Positions 39,601 through 46,822 of a stretch of 64,000 nucleotides of DNA are shown here, one piece after another. Source of the DNA: Planctomycetota bacterium (GTDB lineage Bacteria; Planctomycetota; UBA1135; JACQFD01); contig JAEUHX010000011.1 of assembly GCA_016792805.1 (NCBI GenBank), positions 1-64,000 on the forward strand, written 5' to 3'. How positions within the stretch are numbered: the first letter of the stretch is position 1; each line of letters starts with the position of its first letter. The notes under the pieces are model-generated. The model was given only the letters and a program-made list of their open reading frames with translations. It was not told the DNA's origin and did not search any database. The translations under genes were made by a program, and so were the position numbers.

Positions 39601-39718
39601 ACCGCAGGTGGAGTGGTACGCGCAGGCTCTCTCGGCAGCGCTGCACCGTCCAGTCCGCGGGGAGCTTTTGTTCCTTCGCCTCGACCGCTCCGTCGCGCTC
39701 TCGACGGTCGAAATGTGA
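36659..39718 (+). CDS. addA: AddA-like UvrD-family helicase-nuclease subunit
   Basis: 1019 aa. SF1A helicase motifs in order are VLAGAGSGKTALL (Walker A, near 30), ITFTEAAAAEM, LDEFQDTDPLQ (Walker B), VGDPKQSIYRFRGAD, ILTIHKSKGLEFPVV and YVAMTRAQERLVL. The C-terminal nuclease has GYADLVFEE and VVADWKSD, i.e. an intact D..DxK core. It is the motor and one of the two nucleases of AddAB, overlapping addB by 4 nt. No third gene such as recD is present. Confidence 0.94.
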   Translation: MSGKSTPQGMPPADDAARQRAVTCTDRNLVVLAGAGSGKTALLIERALRTLLSKSLEPRQLAAITFTEAAAAEMRSRLREAAEELAAARGGASSPQFAQSASARLWARAVERGGTAVLSERAAELLGSLGRATVTTIHAFCSALLARHPLAARRGLSVQMDEGEERARVLREEWPAVLREVADDPAAADVLDALDLGDLRALFGDLLNEAVPAENWLSGGVPGGDGGMLERAVGLLLPHAVRLREHLRARGVISFDGLLVGARDLLLSDVSVRAAEKRRWRAILLDEFQDTDPLQYEIMLLLAEREQACAADPWLAPLEPGKLFVVGDPKQSIYRFRGADVEAYRRAVDRILEEGGEQLSLSVSFRSTPAVLGPIDRCFDGWLGSQNDAERAAKAAPDYEAVTAYRAQPASQFGSGARVEVWSVGELGETAPERRRLEGEWIAAEIGRSIAAGTACARNHAILLRAFSDVGIYAQALQQRGIPYLLQGGRTFYARTEVHDLIAWLRAVVEPNDAVSLLAALRSAAGAVPDEQLAAFAEAHGGARAWRSTAAVDPDRFPQIARALERIRELRALAAGGSAGDVVDAILERTRLLELHAAGFDGAQRMANLRKLAEQARGLAAGSSLSEAAAELVRTAGAAEGDAERSLAEESVDAVRILTIHKSKGLEFPVVFVADLAKVERAPIGTTRLAVSPLGALQANAQKSGMRTKAFEEFERREEAHRAAESRRLLYVAMTRAQERLVLLSSPGAKGPWARRVAQAFEFDPESPPADGAPLCGGAVIHRCVLPAAPKGAFDGCAPPEILEAASVFIRMREAAAEGARPPLTSPTALSARVLARRADEDDFGASVGEMPASTGAHARAAGTAMHRLLELWLPSSELGAAAIEEACRAAAREEATNPAALRADVAELWKTFASGSLAKRLRHVTVLARELPLLAPSGEGVVAGYADLVFEEGGALVVADWKSDRIGSESELAAAVEHHRPQVEWYAQALSAALHRPVRGELLFLRLDRSVALSTVEM

Positions 39719-40143
39719 TCTTTCGGAACGGCTCAGTTTCTTGCGCGTGCGGGTGGAGGATTGTTCAAGAGGCAGTTCCCGAATTGCTCCGAGTTACGCG
39801 CGGGCCTCGAAGGCTCATTCGATCCGTGGGGTTGGCGCGTGTTTGCTAACACAATCGAAGAAGTGGGATCGGCGCGTGCGCGCGCGGATGACGGAACCTG
39901 CCTTCGACGATTGGTCATCGCGCGGGGCAAGCCCCGCGCCATGGTTCAGCGCGAGCGCCGACCCTACAAATCGATGGGTGAACTGCGTGCCCCAAGTCCT
40001 CGCGTCTTTGGAACTCGGCGCGCCACGACCGAGCCACGCACATTCTTCGAGAGAGCGTTCCGACTTCGACGAGCCGACACGAAGCTGAGAGATTCCTACG
40101 CGAGCCGTAAAGCGCGTTGCCGCGAGTTCACGAAAAACGGCCG
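39719..40143. other. Intergenic region with diverged hairpin repeat
   Basis: No credible gene is seen between addA and the minus-strand HhH gene. ORFs here are short, Arg/Ala-rich and overlap on both strands. The centre holds the third copy of the multi-hairpin repeat. The rest shows no obvious promoter or terminator. Confidence 0.6.
39868..39967. repeat. Interspersed multi-hairpin repeat, copy 3
   Basis: The right half is nearly identical to copies 1 and 2 (CGCGGGGCAAGCCCCGCG stem, CATGGTTC, then GCGCCGACCCTACAAATCGA). The left part is diverged; GGCGCGTGCGCGCGCGGATGA is recognisable but the terminal GTAGGG is not found, so the left end is approximate. Confidence 0.65.
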
Positions 40144-40656
40144 CTACGCTGAAGATCCCTGATGTGCTGAGTACTGCCAGAGCGCGCGGTCGAGACCACG
40201 CATCTGGGCTCCTGGGCGATCCACGAGCTTTCGGCAATATGTGACATATTGCGACCAGAGGTCAAAGGTGTACTTCGAAGGCGCATCGACACCCACCGAC
40301 CAGAGCGCGCGAACGTCGAGAAGCGGATAGGGGTCGCGATGATATAGATGGAGCACTACCGATGCCGTCGGCCACGAGAGCCCGTAGAGAATCGTGAGCG
40401 ACTCGATGCGGGCGCGTTCGTCGTCCGTCGAGAGAGGAGTCCGCGGGACCTCCCAGATGTCCGATTCGGAATTGTGCAGAACCCGCGGAGCGGACCGCTC
40501 CGACTTCCAGCGCGCCATCAGGTGGAGCTGGCTGCGGGTCATCTGTCCCGCTCCGAGGACCTGCGGCCGCAGCTCGAGCACGTCGACTTCGCGCGGTCCC
40601 GCGAAGTCCTGAGCCGCCCACCTCGGTATCCCGCGGATTGGCGAGCGCCGCTCCAT
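40144..40656 (-). CDS. HhH-type DNA glycosylase-like protein of unknown function
   Basis: 170 aa. The middle reads ERARIESLTILYGLSWPTASVVLHLYH and then YPLLDVRALWSVG. This resembles the helix-hairpin-helix core and following Asp of the OGG1/endonuclease III fold. There is no [4Fe-4S] Cys cluster and no obvious catalytic Lys in the hairpin, so glycosylase activity cannot be claimed. LHLMARWKSER near residue 50 is a second conserved-looking block. The start at 40656 is chosen over a longer Arg-rich version. It is divergent from pilT with 124 bp between. Confidence 0.7.
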   Translation of the reverse strand: MERRSPIRGIPRWAAQDFAGPREVDVLELRPQVLGAGQMTRSQLHLMARWKSERSAPRVLHNSESDIWEVPRTPLSTDDERARIESLTILYGLSWPTASVVLHLYHRDPYPLLDVRALWSVGVDAPSKYTFDLWSQYVTYCRKLVDRPGAQMRGLDRALWQYSAHQGSSA

Positions 40657-40780
40657 GGTTCCGCCAGGATGCCGGCGGCGGGGCCCCGGAAAGAACTTCG
40701 CGATGCCCCGGCTGCTCCAGCGCATACGGAACAAACGCCGATGGAGCCCGCGGAGCCGCGCCACGAGCGCGCGGGGAGCC

Positions 40781-41926
40781 ATGATTTCGCTGGAAGATAT
40801 TCTGCGCTGGATGGTCCGCGACGGCGGGTCCGACCTCATTCTCAAGACCGGCGGCCTGCCTGCGGTGCGCGTCCACGGGCTGATTCGTTACCTTTCGGAC
40901 GAGCGACTCACCCTTGAGTTCACCCAGCAGCTCCTCGGGCAGATTCTCGATCCGAAGTCGCGCGAGCTCTTTGAACGCATCGGCCAAGCCGACTGCGCGT
41001 ACGAGCTGGCCGACGTCGGGCGCTTCCGCGTGAACGCCTTCCGGCAGGGCGGTGAGCCCGCTTTTGTGATGCGTCATATTCGTAAGGATGTGCCTGACTT
41101 TCGGGAACTCAACCTTCCAGTCGATCAATTGAAGCAGCTCGCGCTGCGCAAGCGCGGGCTCGTCCTTGCGACGGGAATCGCGGGATCGGGAAAGTCAACG
41201 ACGCTCGCGTCGCTAATTGAATTCGTCAACCGAACTACGAATAAACATATTGTAACGATCGAAGATCCGATCGAGTTCCTCTTCGAGGACAAGCTCTCGG
41301 TCGTGAATCAGCGCGAAGTCGGCCTCGACACGCCCGACTTCGCCGCGGCGCTGAAAGCGTGCATGCGTCAGTCGCCCGACATCATCTTTCTCGGCGAAAT
41401 GCGCGACCGAGAGACGGTGGAGGCGGCGATCTCGGCGGCAGAGACCGGACACCTCGTGCTCTCGACCATGCACACGGTAAATGCCGTGCAGACGGTCGAG
41501 CGTATTTTGACGTTCTTCCCGCCGCACCAGCACCAGCTCCTTCGGCTTCAGCTTTCGTTGAACTTGGCGGGCGTCATCTCGCTCCGTCTCATCCGGCGCC
41601 AGGACAACCAGGGTCTCGTGCCGGCAGTGGAACTGCTGCTGTCGACACCGAGCGTGCGCGACATCCTGGCTGAGGGACGCACGCCGGAGCTTCCCAAGAT
41701 TCTCGCGGAAGGAAGCTACTACGGAACGCAAACGTTCAATCAGAGTCTCCATAGCCTCTACGAGACGGGGAATATTACGTTCGAGGACGCGATCGCGAAC
41801 TCCGACAACCCCGACGAGCTGAAGCTACAATTCCGCGGAATTCAGGCAGGCACACGTCTCGACGCCATGGCGGGGGGCCAGCCGCCCGTCTCGGCGGCGA
41901 TGAGCCGGCAGCCCGCACGAAGATAA
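40781..41926 (+). CDS. pilT: PilT/PilU-type pilus retraction ATPase
   Basis: 381 aa. Hexameric ATPase that depolymerises type IV pili at the inner membrane. Walker A GIAGSGKSTTL lies near 135, followed by TIEDPIEFLF, FLGEMRDRETVEAA (Walker B and Asp box) and TGHLVLSTMHTVNAVQTVERI (His box). The start at 40781 (MISLEDILRWMVRDGGSDL) matches the family N-terminus. The LGEMRDRET variant and the C-terminus ending QPARR leave PilT versus PilU open. No other pilus gene is next to it. Confidence 0.93.
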   Translation: MISLEDILRWMVRDGGSDLILKTGGLPAVRVHGLIRYLSDERLTLEFTQQLLGQILDPKSRELFERIGQADCAYELADVGRFRVNAFRQGGEPAFVMRHIRKDVPDFRELNLPVDQLKQLALRKRGLVLATGIAGSGKSTTLASLIEFVNRTTNKHIVTIEDPIEFLFEDKLSVVNQREVGLDTPDFAAALKACMRQSPDIIFLGEMRDRETVEAAISAAETGHLVLSTMHTVNAVQTVERILTFFPPHQHQLLRLQLSLNLAGVISLRLIRRQDNQGLVPAVELLLSTPSVRDILAEGRTPELPKILAEGSYYGTQTFNQSLHSLYETGNITFEDAIANSDNPDELKLQFRGIQAGTRLDAMAGGQPPVSAAMSRQPARR

Positions 41927-41935
41927 GTAAGACCA

Positions 41936-41967
41936 CCGCTCGGAGGATCGAGGCCGCCTCCGAGCGG
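41936..41967. terminator. Hairpin between convergent pilT and FG-GAP genes
   Basis: A perfect 11-bp stem (CCGCTCGGAGG) with a 10-nt loop lies in the 59-bp gap between two converging genes. No T-run follows on either strand, so it is a possible bidirectional terminator or transcript-end stabiliser. Confidence 0.6.
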
Positions 41968-41985
41968 GATCGTGCGCTTCGGAGA

Positions 41986-43413
41986 TCAACGCGCGCCGGC
42001 GTCGCGAGCCGTCTTTGCCGAGACATTCTCGTAGAACCATACAAAGGGCAATCGCTTCGGCCCGGCCTCGAGTGGCTCCAGCTCCTGCTGCAGCGCCTGG
42101 CGTTTCTCACCGTTCGCTCGGATCTCGCTCTTGTGCCTTTCGAAGAACTCCTGGCTGAGCTTGGCTGCTTCTTCGCCTTCTGCCTTGCCGACCGCCTTCT
42201 CCAGAGCTTCGTTGAGCTTGTCTTGCGCCGACGCGCAGTCCTTGAGCTCGCTGCGGAGCTCCTCGGCGCGCTTCGCCTGCTCCGGAGTGAGAGTCACCTT
42301 TCCCGGCGTCCAATGGGAGTAGCCGCCGACGAGAAGGTCGAGATCGCCATCGCCGTCGAGGTCGCCGAGGTCGGCATAGAGCCCGGAGTCGGGGCGCACG
42401 GGATGGTCGATTCCGTCGTGGGTCCCGGGCGCCACCAAGGTGATCGGCGCCGCGAAGGACGTTCTCTGCTTGCTCCCTGAATTCACAAAAAGGTAGACGC
42501 CGGAGCGCCCTGCTTCACTCATGCCGGAGCCCATGGAACTCACCAAAAGATCCTGGAGTCCATCGCCGTTCCAATCGACGGCGCGCACGGTCGCCACGGT
42601 GCCGGGCACATCGATCAGGCCATTGCCTGCGCGGACGGGGACGTTCTTCGTAGCGAAGGCAGGCTTTGCATTCGTGCCGTCATTGGTGCGAAGATACACA
42701 TGACCCGTCTTGTGGTCTCCGAGCAAGAGGTCGAAGTCTCCATCGCCGTCCCAATCGAAGGCGATTGCCGAGGTTGCGTGACCTTCTGTTGCTCCATCCA
42801 GGTCCGCTCGCTTCGTCGAATCCCATATCTTTGTATCAAAGTTCCAGAATCGATTCAGCACGATGCGCTGACCCGACGCGTCGAGGATTTGCACCGGCTG
42901 ATCGAAGCCCTTCTCCCCGCCGAGCGCCACATGAGGCGAGCCGTCGAATGTGCCGGCGACGATATCGATCTTCCCGTCGCTGTTGAAGTCCACGAACTGT
43001 GGACTCATGCCGATGCATCACCAATTATGAAAGTCGATCGCCTTGCCGTCTGCAGCTTTCATCTCGGTGTCTGCTTCGAAAGCAAGCGGTCCCTTTCCCG
43101 CGACGCGCAGCGCAATTGTGATCTTTCCCCAGAGATCGCCGACGACCAGATCCGCGAGGCCGTCCCCATTCATGTCGCGGACGACAGGAGACGGATAAAG
43201 GCGCTTCGTGCCGAGGAACTTCCCTCCGGCCTCGATACGGCGAGGCATCCCGAAGGGAGCCGCCTCCGCTTCTGTCGACGGGGTGCTCTGAGCCGGCCGA
43301 TTTGCGGCACCGCTCGACGCCTGATCGGTGGCGCTTTGCGGCCGAATAGACCCGACGAAGATCGGGACACTCAGAGAGAACGGCGTCACGGATAGCCAAT
43401 AGAGGATCGACAT
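41986..43413 (-). CDS. Secreted FG-GAP/VCBS repeat protein, probable selenoprotein (Sec132)
   Basis: The start at 43413 (MSILYWLSVTPFSLSV) has GAGG 7 nt upstream and gives a signal peptide. FG-GAP/VCBS propeller repeats follow, each with a calcium-type D-x-[ND]-G-D-G-x-x-D loop (DMNGDGLADLVVGD, DFNSDGKIDIVAG, DWDGDGDFDLLLGD, DWNGDGLQDLLVS, DLDGDGDLDLLVGG). A charged coiled coil lies near residues 390-450. Codon 132 is TGA (43020-43018) in FHNW-(TGA)-CIGMSPQF, in the middle of the repeat array, and 343 residues follow in frame (475 aa). Sec next to Cys would make a U-C pair. An 8-bp hairpin directly downstream is the best SECIS candidate in the window. A stop would truncate the propeller after about one blade. 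Confidence 0.85.
42986..43006 (-). promoter_or_regulatory. Candidate bacterial SECIS in FG-GAP gene mRNA
   Basis: In mRNA GAGUCCAC pairs with GUGGACUU (seven Watson-Crick pairs and one G-U) around the loop AGUUC. The loop starts 20 nt after the UGA and carries GU at its tip, as in known bacterial SECIS loops. This is the most regular of the three candidates. Confidence 0.7.
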
Positions 43414-43587
43414 GGCAAACCTCGGTTTGAGAAAGGAGCCAATCTCGGCTCGCGTCACTCCGACGCACCCGCGAGTGTAGCCGCACGAGGAATCACCTAC
43501 TCCGGCGATCCATGCGTTCGCCGGTGCGTCTTGCGGCGAATGATTCCGCAAGACGCCCGCATCCGTGATGAGCCGACCCTCAGTTTG

Positions 43588-44487
43588 CTACGGGAGGAAC
43601 GAAGCGCGCAGCTCGAGCGAGGTCGCGGCCGAAGGTGTTTGGCTGAACCTCAGCAATACCGTCTTGGAGGTCCCGGCAGGCAAGGAGATGCCGTCGATGG
43701 TGAAGGTATGGCTCGAATCGATAGTTATTGTTGCTCCCGAGACGGCTGTGCCATCGATGGACTCGACGAAGAGGACGCTGGCGATTGCATTCGATTCGCC
43801 GCGAAAATTCATAGTCCCGACGAGCTTCACCATGCGCTGATCACTGCCGCCATTGCTGACGATGGCGGCGACACCGCTATTGCCGTGGGACTCGATGCCA
43901 TGCCCGAGGTGCGTCTTCGCTGAAGTGAATGTATATTCTTCCAAGATATCGTACTTGCCCACGGAGGCTCTCCTGCCGGTGGGCGTCAGCTTGAGCTTGA
44001 AGTCGGTGCACTCGGTGCCTTGCACGGGAGAAGTGAGTCCAATGGTGGCGTCCACAGTGGATTCGTTGCGAACTCCGCTGCCGAGCGGAACGCCCTTCTT
44101 CGTGGTCGATCCGCCGCCATCGAAGCTCGAGTTCCCGATGGAACCCGACCCCAGCTGCGGCGGCTTCGAGCTCGCTGGCTCCGCTGCTGTAAGTTCGATG
44201 GTCAGATCGGTGATGACCATATTTGTCTTATTCTTGATCATGCCAAGAATCGATTTCGATCCCCACGGCGTGCACGCTCCGGCAGAGAAGGTCCATTCTT
44301 TGGTGCCTCCGGCGAGTTCCACAAGACCCATCAATGGATCGTCCAGCAGCGTCGTGACGGCTGGCGCGAATTGTTTGGGTGCCCTGCCTCCAGGCTCAGC
44401 AAGATGGGCCGCGGCGCGCGCAGCCCAAGCGACAGAAGCGGTTGCGCACCCGAGAAGAAGGATCGCGACGGTCGATCGATGCGTCAT
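43588..44487 (-). CDS. Secreted protein of unknown function
   Basis: 299 aa with a signal peptide (MTHRSTVAILLLGCATASVAWA). The mature part is Gly/Ser/Thr-rich and beta-like. It includes NKTNMVITDLTIELTAAEP, an FDGGGSTTKKGVPLGSG loop and a final TFTIDGISLPAGTSKTVLLRF strand, like an immunoglobulin-like or PEP-CTERM-type surface protein. No sorting motif is visible at the C-terminus, which ends LELRASFLP. No family is recognised. Confidence 0.65.
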   Translation of the reverse strand: MTHRSTVAILLLGCATASVAWAARAAAHLAEPGGRAPKQFAPAVTTLLDDPLMGLVELAGGTKEWTFSAGACTPWGSKSILGMIKNKTNMVITDLTIELTAAEPASSKPPQLGSGSIGNSSFDGGGSTTKKGVPLGSGVRNESTVDATIGLTSPVQGTECTDFKLKLTPTGRRASVGKYDILEEYTFTSAKTHLGHGIESHGNSGVAAIVSNGGSDQRMVKLVGTMNFRGESNAIASVLFVESIDGTAVSGATITIDSSHTFTIDGISLPAGTSKTVLLRFSQTPSAATSLELRASFLP

Positions 44488-44937
44488 GACAGTTGTTGAC
44501 CCATTCCGAGGCTCGTGACGGAGACACACCTAAGAGCAGGCGAAAGTAAGCGCGGGTGGGTGCGTTGGTCAATCCCTGGAGGACCTTTCAAGAGTGCCCC
44601 GCAAAGCGAGCACGAGGAATCGTTCCCCAGCGCAAGAAGCCTCGCCGCAGGCGTAGCCAAGGAGCTTCGTCGAGGACGAGGCAGCGCAGCGATGGGCGGC
44701 GAGGCCCGCGCGCAGCTCGGATGAATTCTGAAACGTCCTCCTTGTGCGTCCCTCGCAGCCTCGGCGGCTCGTCGCGGCGCCTCACGTCGACTCCGAGTGA
44801 CTCCACGCCGCACTCGGCAACGGGTTCGCGTTTGGAATGCCGCAACCCCGTCATCCGTCCCAGGGGCTGCTCACGCCGCCTGCCGCATCCAGCCGAACGC
44901 TGCAACCAGCCGGTGCACTCCGTAAGATCCATCGCCT
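44488..44937. other. Divergent intergenic region
   Basis: About 450 bp between two divergently transcribed genes. Only Arg-rich overlapping ORFs occur, which are usual for non-coding high-GC DNA. It should hold promoters for both neighbours, but no sigma-70 boxes or strong hairpins were identified by eye. Confidence 0.5.
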
Positions 44938-45927
44938 ATGAAGGCCTCGACCGTCCAATCGCTCTTCTGGACCGCCACCGCCGTCGCCGTCGGCGTGATG
45001 GGGTGGCAGTTCTACGTCTATTGGACGAACCGCGGGACGGTCCTGAAGCCGGAGACCGGCGAAGGGCTCATCAAGCGGATCCGTGCCCCCAAGGACGAGG
45101 TCCAGCAGATTCGCAAGAGCTACCAGGCCTACGACTCGATCCAGGTCGTGAACCTCCGTGGCATCGCGCCGCCGAAGCCGGTCACCGAAGACCCGACGAA
45201 GACGGAGACGAAGCCGACGGTCCAGTACAACCCGCTCGATTCGATCCTCGATGTCCGCGCCGTTCAGTTCGACCCGGAGGGGTCGAACAGTTTCGCCATC
45301 GTGAATTGGAAGGATTCACAGATCTCGGAGCTCGACCGCAAGCGGCACATCGCGATCCGCCAAGGGGAGTGGTTCGTGAAGCCGTACGAGAAAAAGTGGA
45401 AAGTGAAGCTGATCGAGATTGAGCGCGTCGTGTTCGAGTCAGACGACGGCAAGGAAGCGACCCGTCCCGTCGCCAAGATCAAGAGCCCGATCTCCCTGAA
45501 TCAAGACGGCGGAGCCGGAGCCGGCTCGCAGCCCGCCACCGGCGATCGGCGTCCTTACAATTACGAAACTCCCGAGACGACGAAGAAGCTCTCGGAAACC
45601 GAATATTGGCTTTCGAAGCGCGACTACGGCGATGCCCAGGAGAAGGGGCTCGACGTCATCGGTCGCGATATCCAGACAACGCCTTACCTCGATAACAAAA
45701 CGAAGCGACCGGCCGGCCTGCGACTCAAGTCGGTCCGTCCCGATTCGCTGCCCGACCGTCTCGGCCTGCGCGAGGGCGACATCGTCCGCGAGCTGAACGG
45801 AGCCTCCATCAAGTCGACGGCCGATGTGTATGCTTTTGCGAAGGAGCATCCCGACGTGCGAGACGTGGAACTCTCCGTAGAGCGCTACGGGCGTATTGTG
45901 AAAATTCTGTATCGTTTGCCGAACTAG
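44938..45927 (+). CDS. GspC-like inner-membrane protein with PDZ domain
   Basis: 329 aa. One N-terminal membrane segment (LFWTATAVAVGVMGWQFYVYW) is followed by a linker, then a beta-rich region (residues about 100-170) that could be the homology region of type II secretion GspC. A C-terminal PDZ domain follows (LRLKSVRPDSLPDRLGLREGDIVRELNG). The order membrane anchor, HR-like domain, PDZ fits GspC, which links the inner-membrane platform to the secretin. No other gsp gene is adjacent, so the assignment is moderate. Confidence 0.65.
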   Translation: MKASTVQSLFWTATAVAVGVMGWQFYVYWTNRGTVLKPETGEGLIKRIRAPKDEVQQIRKSYQAYDSIQVVNLRGIAPPKPVTEDPTKTETKPTVQYNPLDSILDVRAVQFDPEGSNSFAIVNWKDSQISELDRKRHIAIRQGEWFVKPYEKKWKVKLIEIERVVFESDDGKEATRPVAKIKSPISLNQDGGAGAGSQPATGDRRPYNYETPETTKKLSETEYWLSKRDYGDAQEKGLDVIGRDIQTTPYLDNKTKRPAGLRLKSVRPDSLPDRLGLREGDIVRELNGASIKSTADVYAFAKEHPDVRDVELSVERYGRIVKILYRLPN

Positions 45928-45979
45928 GCAGCCGTGGCGGGCGCCGCAGGCATGTGAGCCGGCCGCCGCATTCCAACCG

Positions 45980-46822
45980 GTGAAGCCCCGGGGCGAACTC
46001 TCGCGCGAGGCGTCGCGCCGTGCGCGGCGCGGCGGTCGCGCGTCTGCGGCCGAGCTCATCACCGTTGACATCGGCAATACCCGCATCTCCTGGGCACGCC
46101 ACCGAGGAGGACGCCCGATTCGATCCACCGTGGCGCCGCGCGCGACGACCGCCGAGGGGCTCGCCGCACAAGTGCGCCGCGCTTGGCGAGCGCTCGGGCT
46201 TGCAAGCGGCTCCCAGATCGCTGGCGTCGTGATCAGCAGCGTCGTGCCGACGGCGACGGCGCCCATCGCCGCTGCGCTTCGGGGGAAAAGTGGTATTTCC
46301 CCACAGATCTTCCCGCGCGATTTCCGCGGGTGCCTCGAAGTGCGCCCGCGCCCCGCGCGTCGCGTCGGCGCCGACCGCCTCGCCAATGCCCTCGGTGCTC
46401 TCTCGTTGCGGGCGTCCGACGCCATCGTCGTCGACGTCGGCACCGCCGTCACCGTCGACCTCGTGCGCGCCGACGGAGTCTTCGAAGGGGGAGCCATCGC
46501 TCCGGGGCCGCGCCTTGGCGCTCGCGCGCTCCACGAGTACACAGCACAGCTGCCGCTCGTGCCGTTCGTGCGAGCGCGATCGCCGATCGGCACCAGTACC
46601 CGCACGGCGATCGCTGCCGGGCTCTGGCACGGATACCGCGGACTTGTCGCCGAGCTCGTGCGCCAGGCGCATCGAGGCGCGCCGGCCGCCCAGGTCGTCG
46701 TCGCCGGCGGGGACGGCGCCGCCTGCCTTCGAGGCAGCGGAATCCGGGCGCGCTTCGTGCCCGACCTCACCCACCGCGGGCTCGCCGCCGCATTCGCCAA
46801 CCGACGGAGCTCCCCGCGATGA
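45980..46822 (+). CDS. coaX: Type III pantothenate kinase
   Basis: 280 aa, GTG start. CoaX phosphorylates pantothenate in the first step of CoA synthesis. ASKHA-fold signatures are VDIGNTRISWA near 28, RVGADRLANALGA near 130, VVDVGTAVTVDLV near 152 and GGAIAPGPRLGARALHEYTAQLP near 170. The N-terminus is about 20 residues longer and more basic than usual, so a later start is possible. The stop overlaps the next gene by 4 nt. Confidence 0.9.
   Translation: MKPRGELSREASRRARRGGRASAAELITVDIGNTRISWARHRGGRPIRSTVAPRATTAEGLAAQVRRAWRALGLASGSQIAGVVISSVVPTATAPIAAALRGKSGISPQIFPRDFRGCLEVRPRPARRVGADRLANALGALSLRASDAIVVDVGTAVTVDLVRADGVFEGGAIAPGPRLGARALHEYTAQLPLVPFVRARSPIGTSTRTAIAAGLWHGYRGLVAELVRQAHRGAPAAQVVVAGGDGAACLRGSGIRARFVPDLTHRGLAAAFANRRSSPR

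Noticed and set aside
44556..45422. Plus-strand ORF overlapping the GspC-like gene
   Set aside because: Arg/Pro-rich, with no ribosome-binding site, and it conflicts with a well-supported membrane-PDZ protein in another frame.
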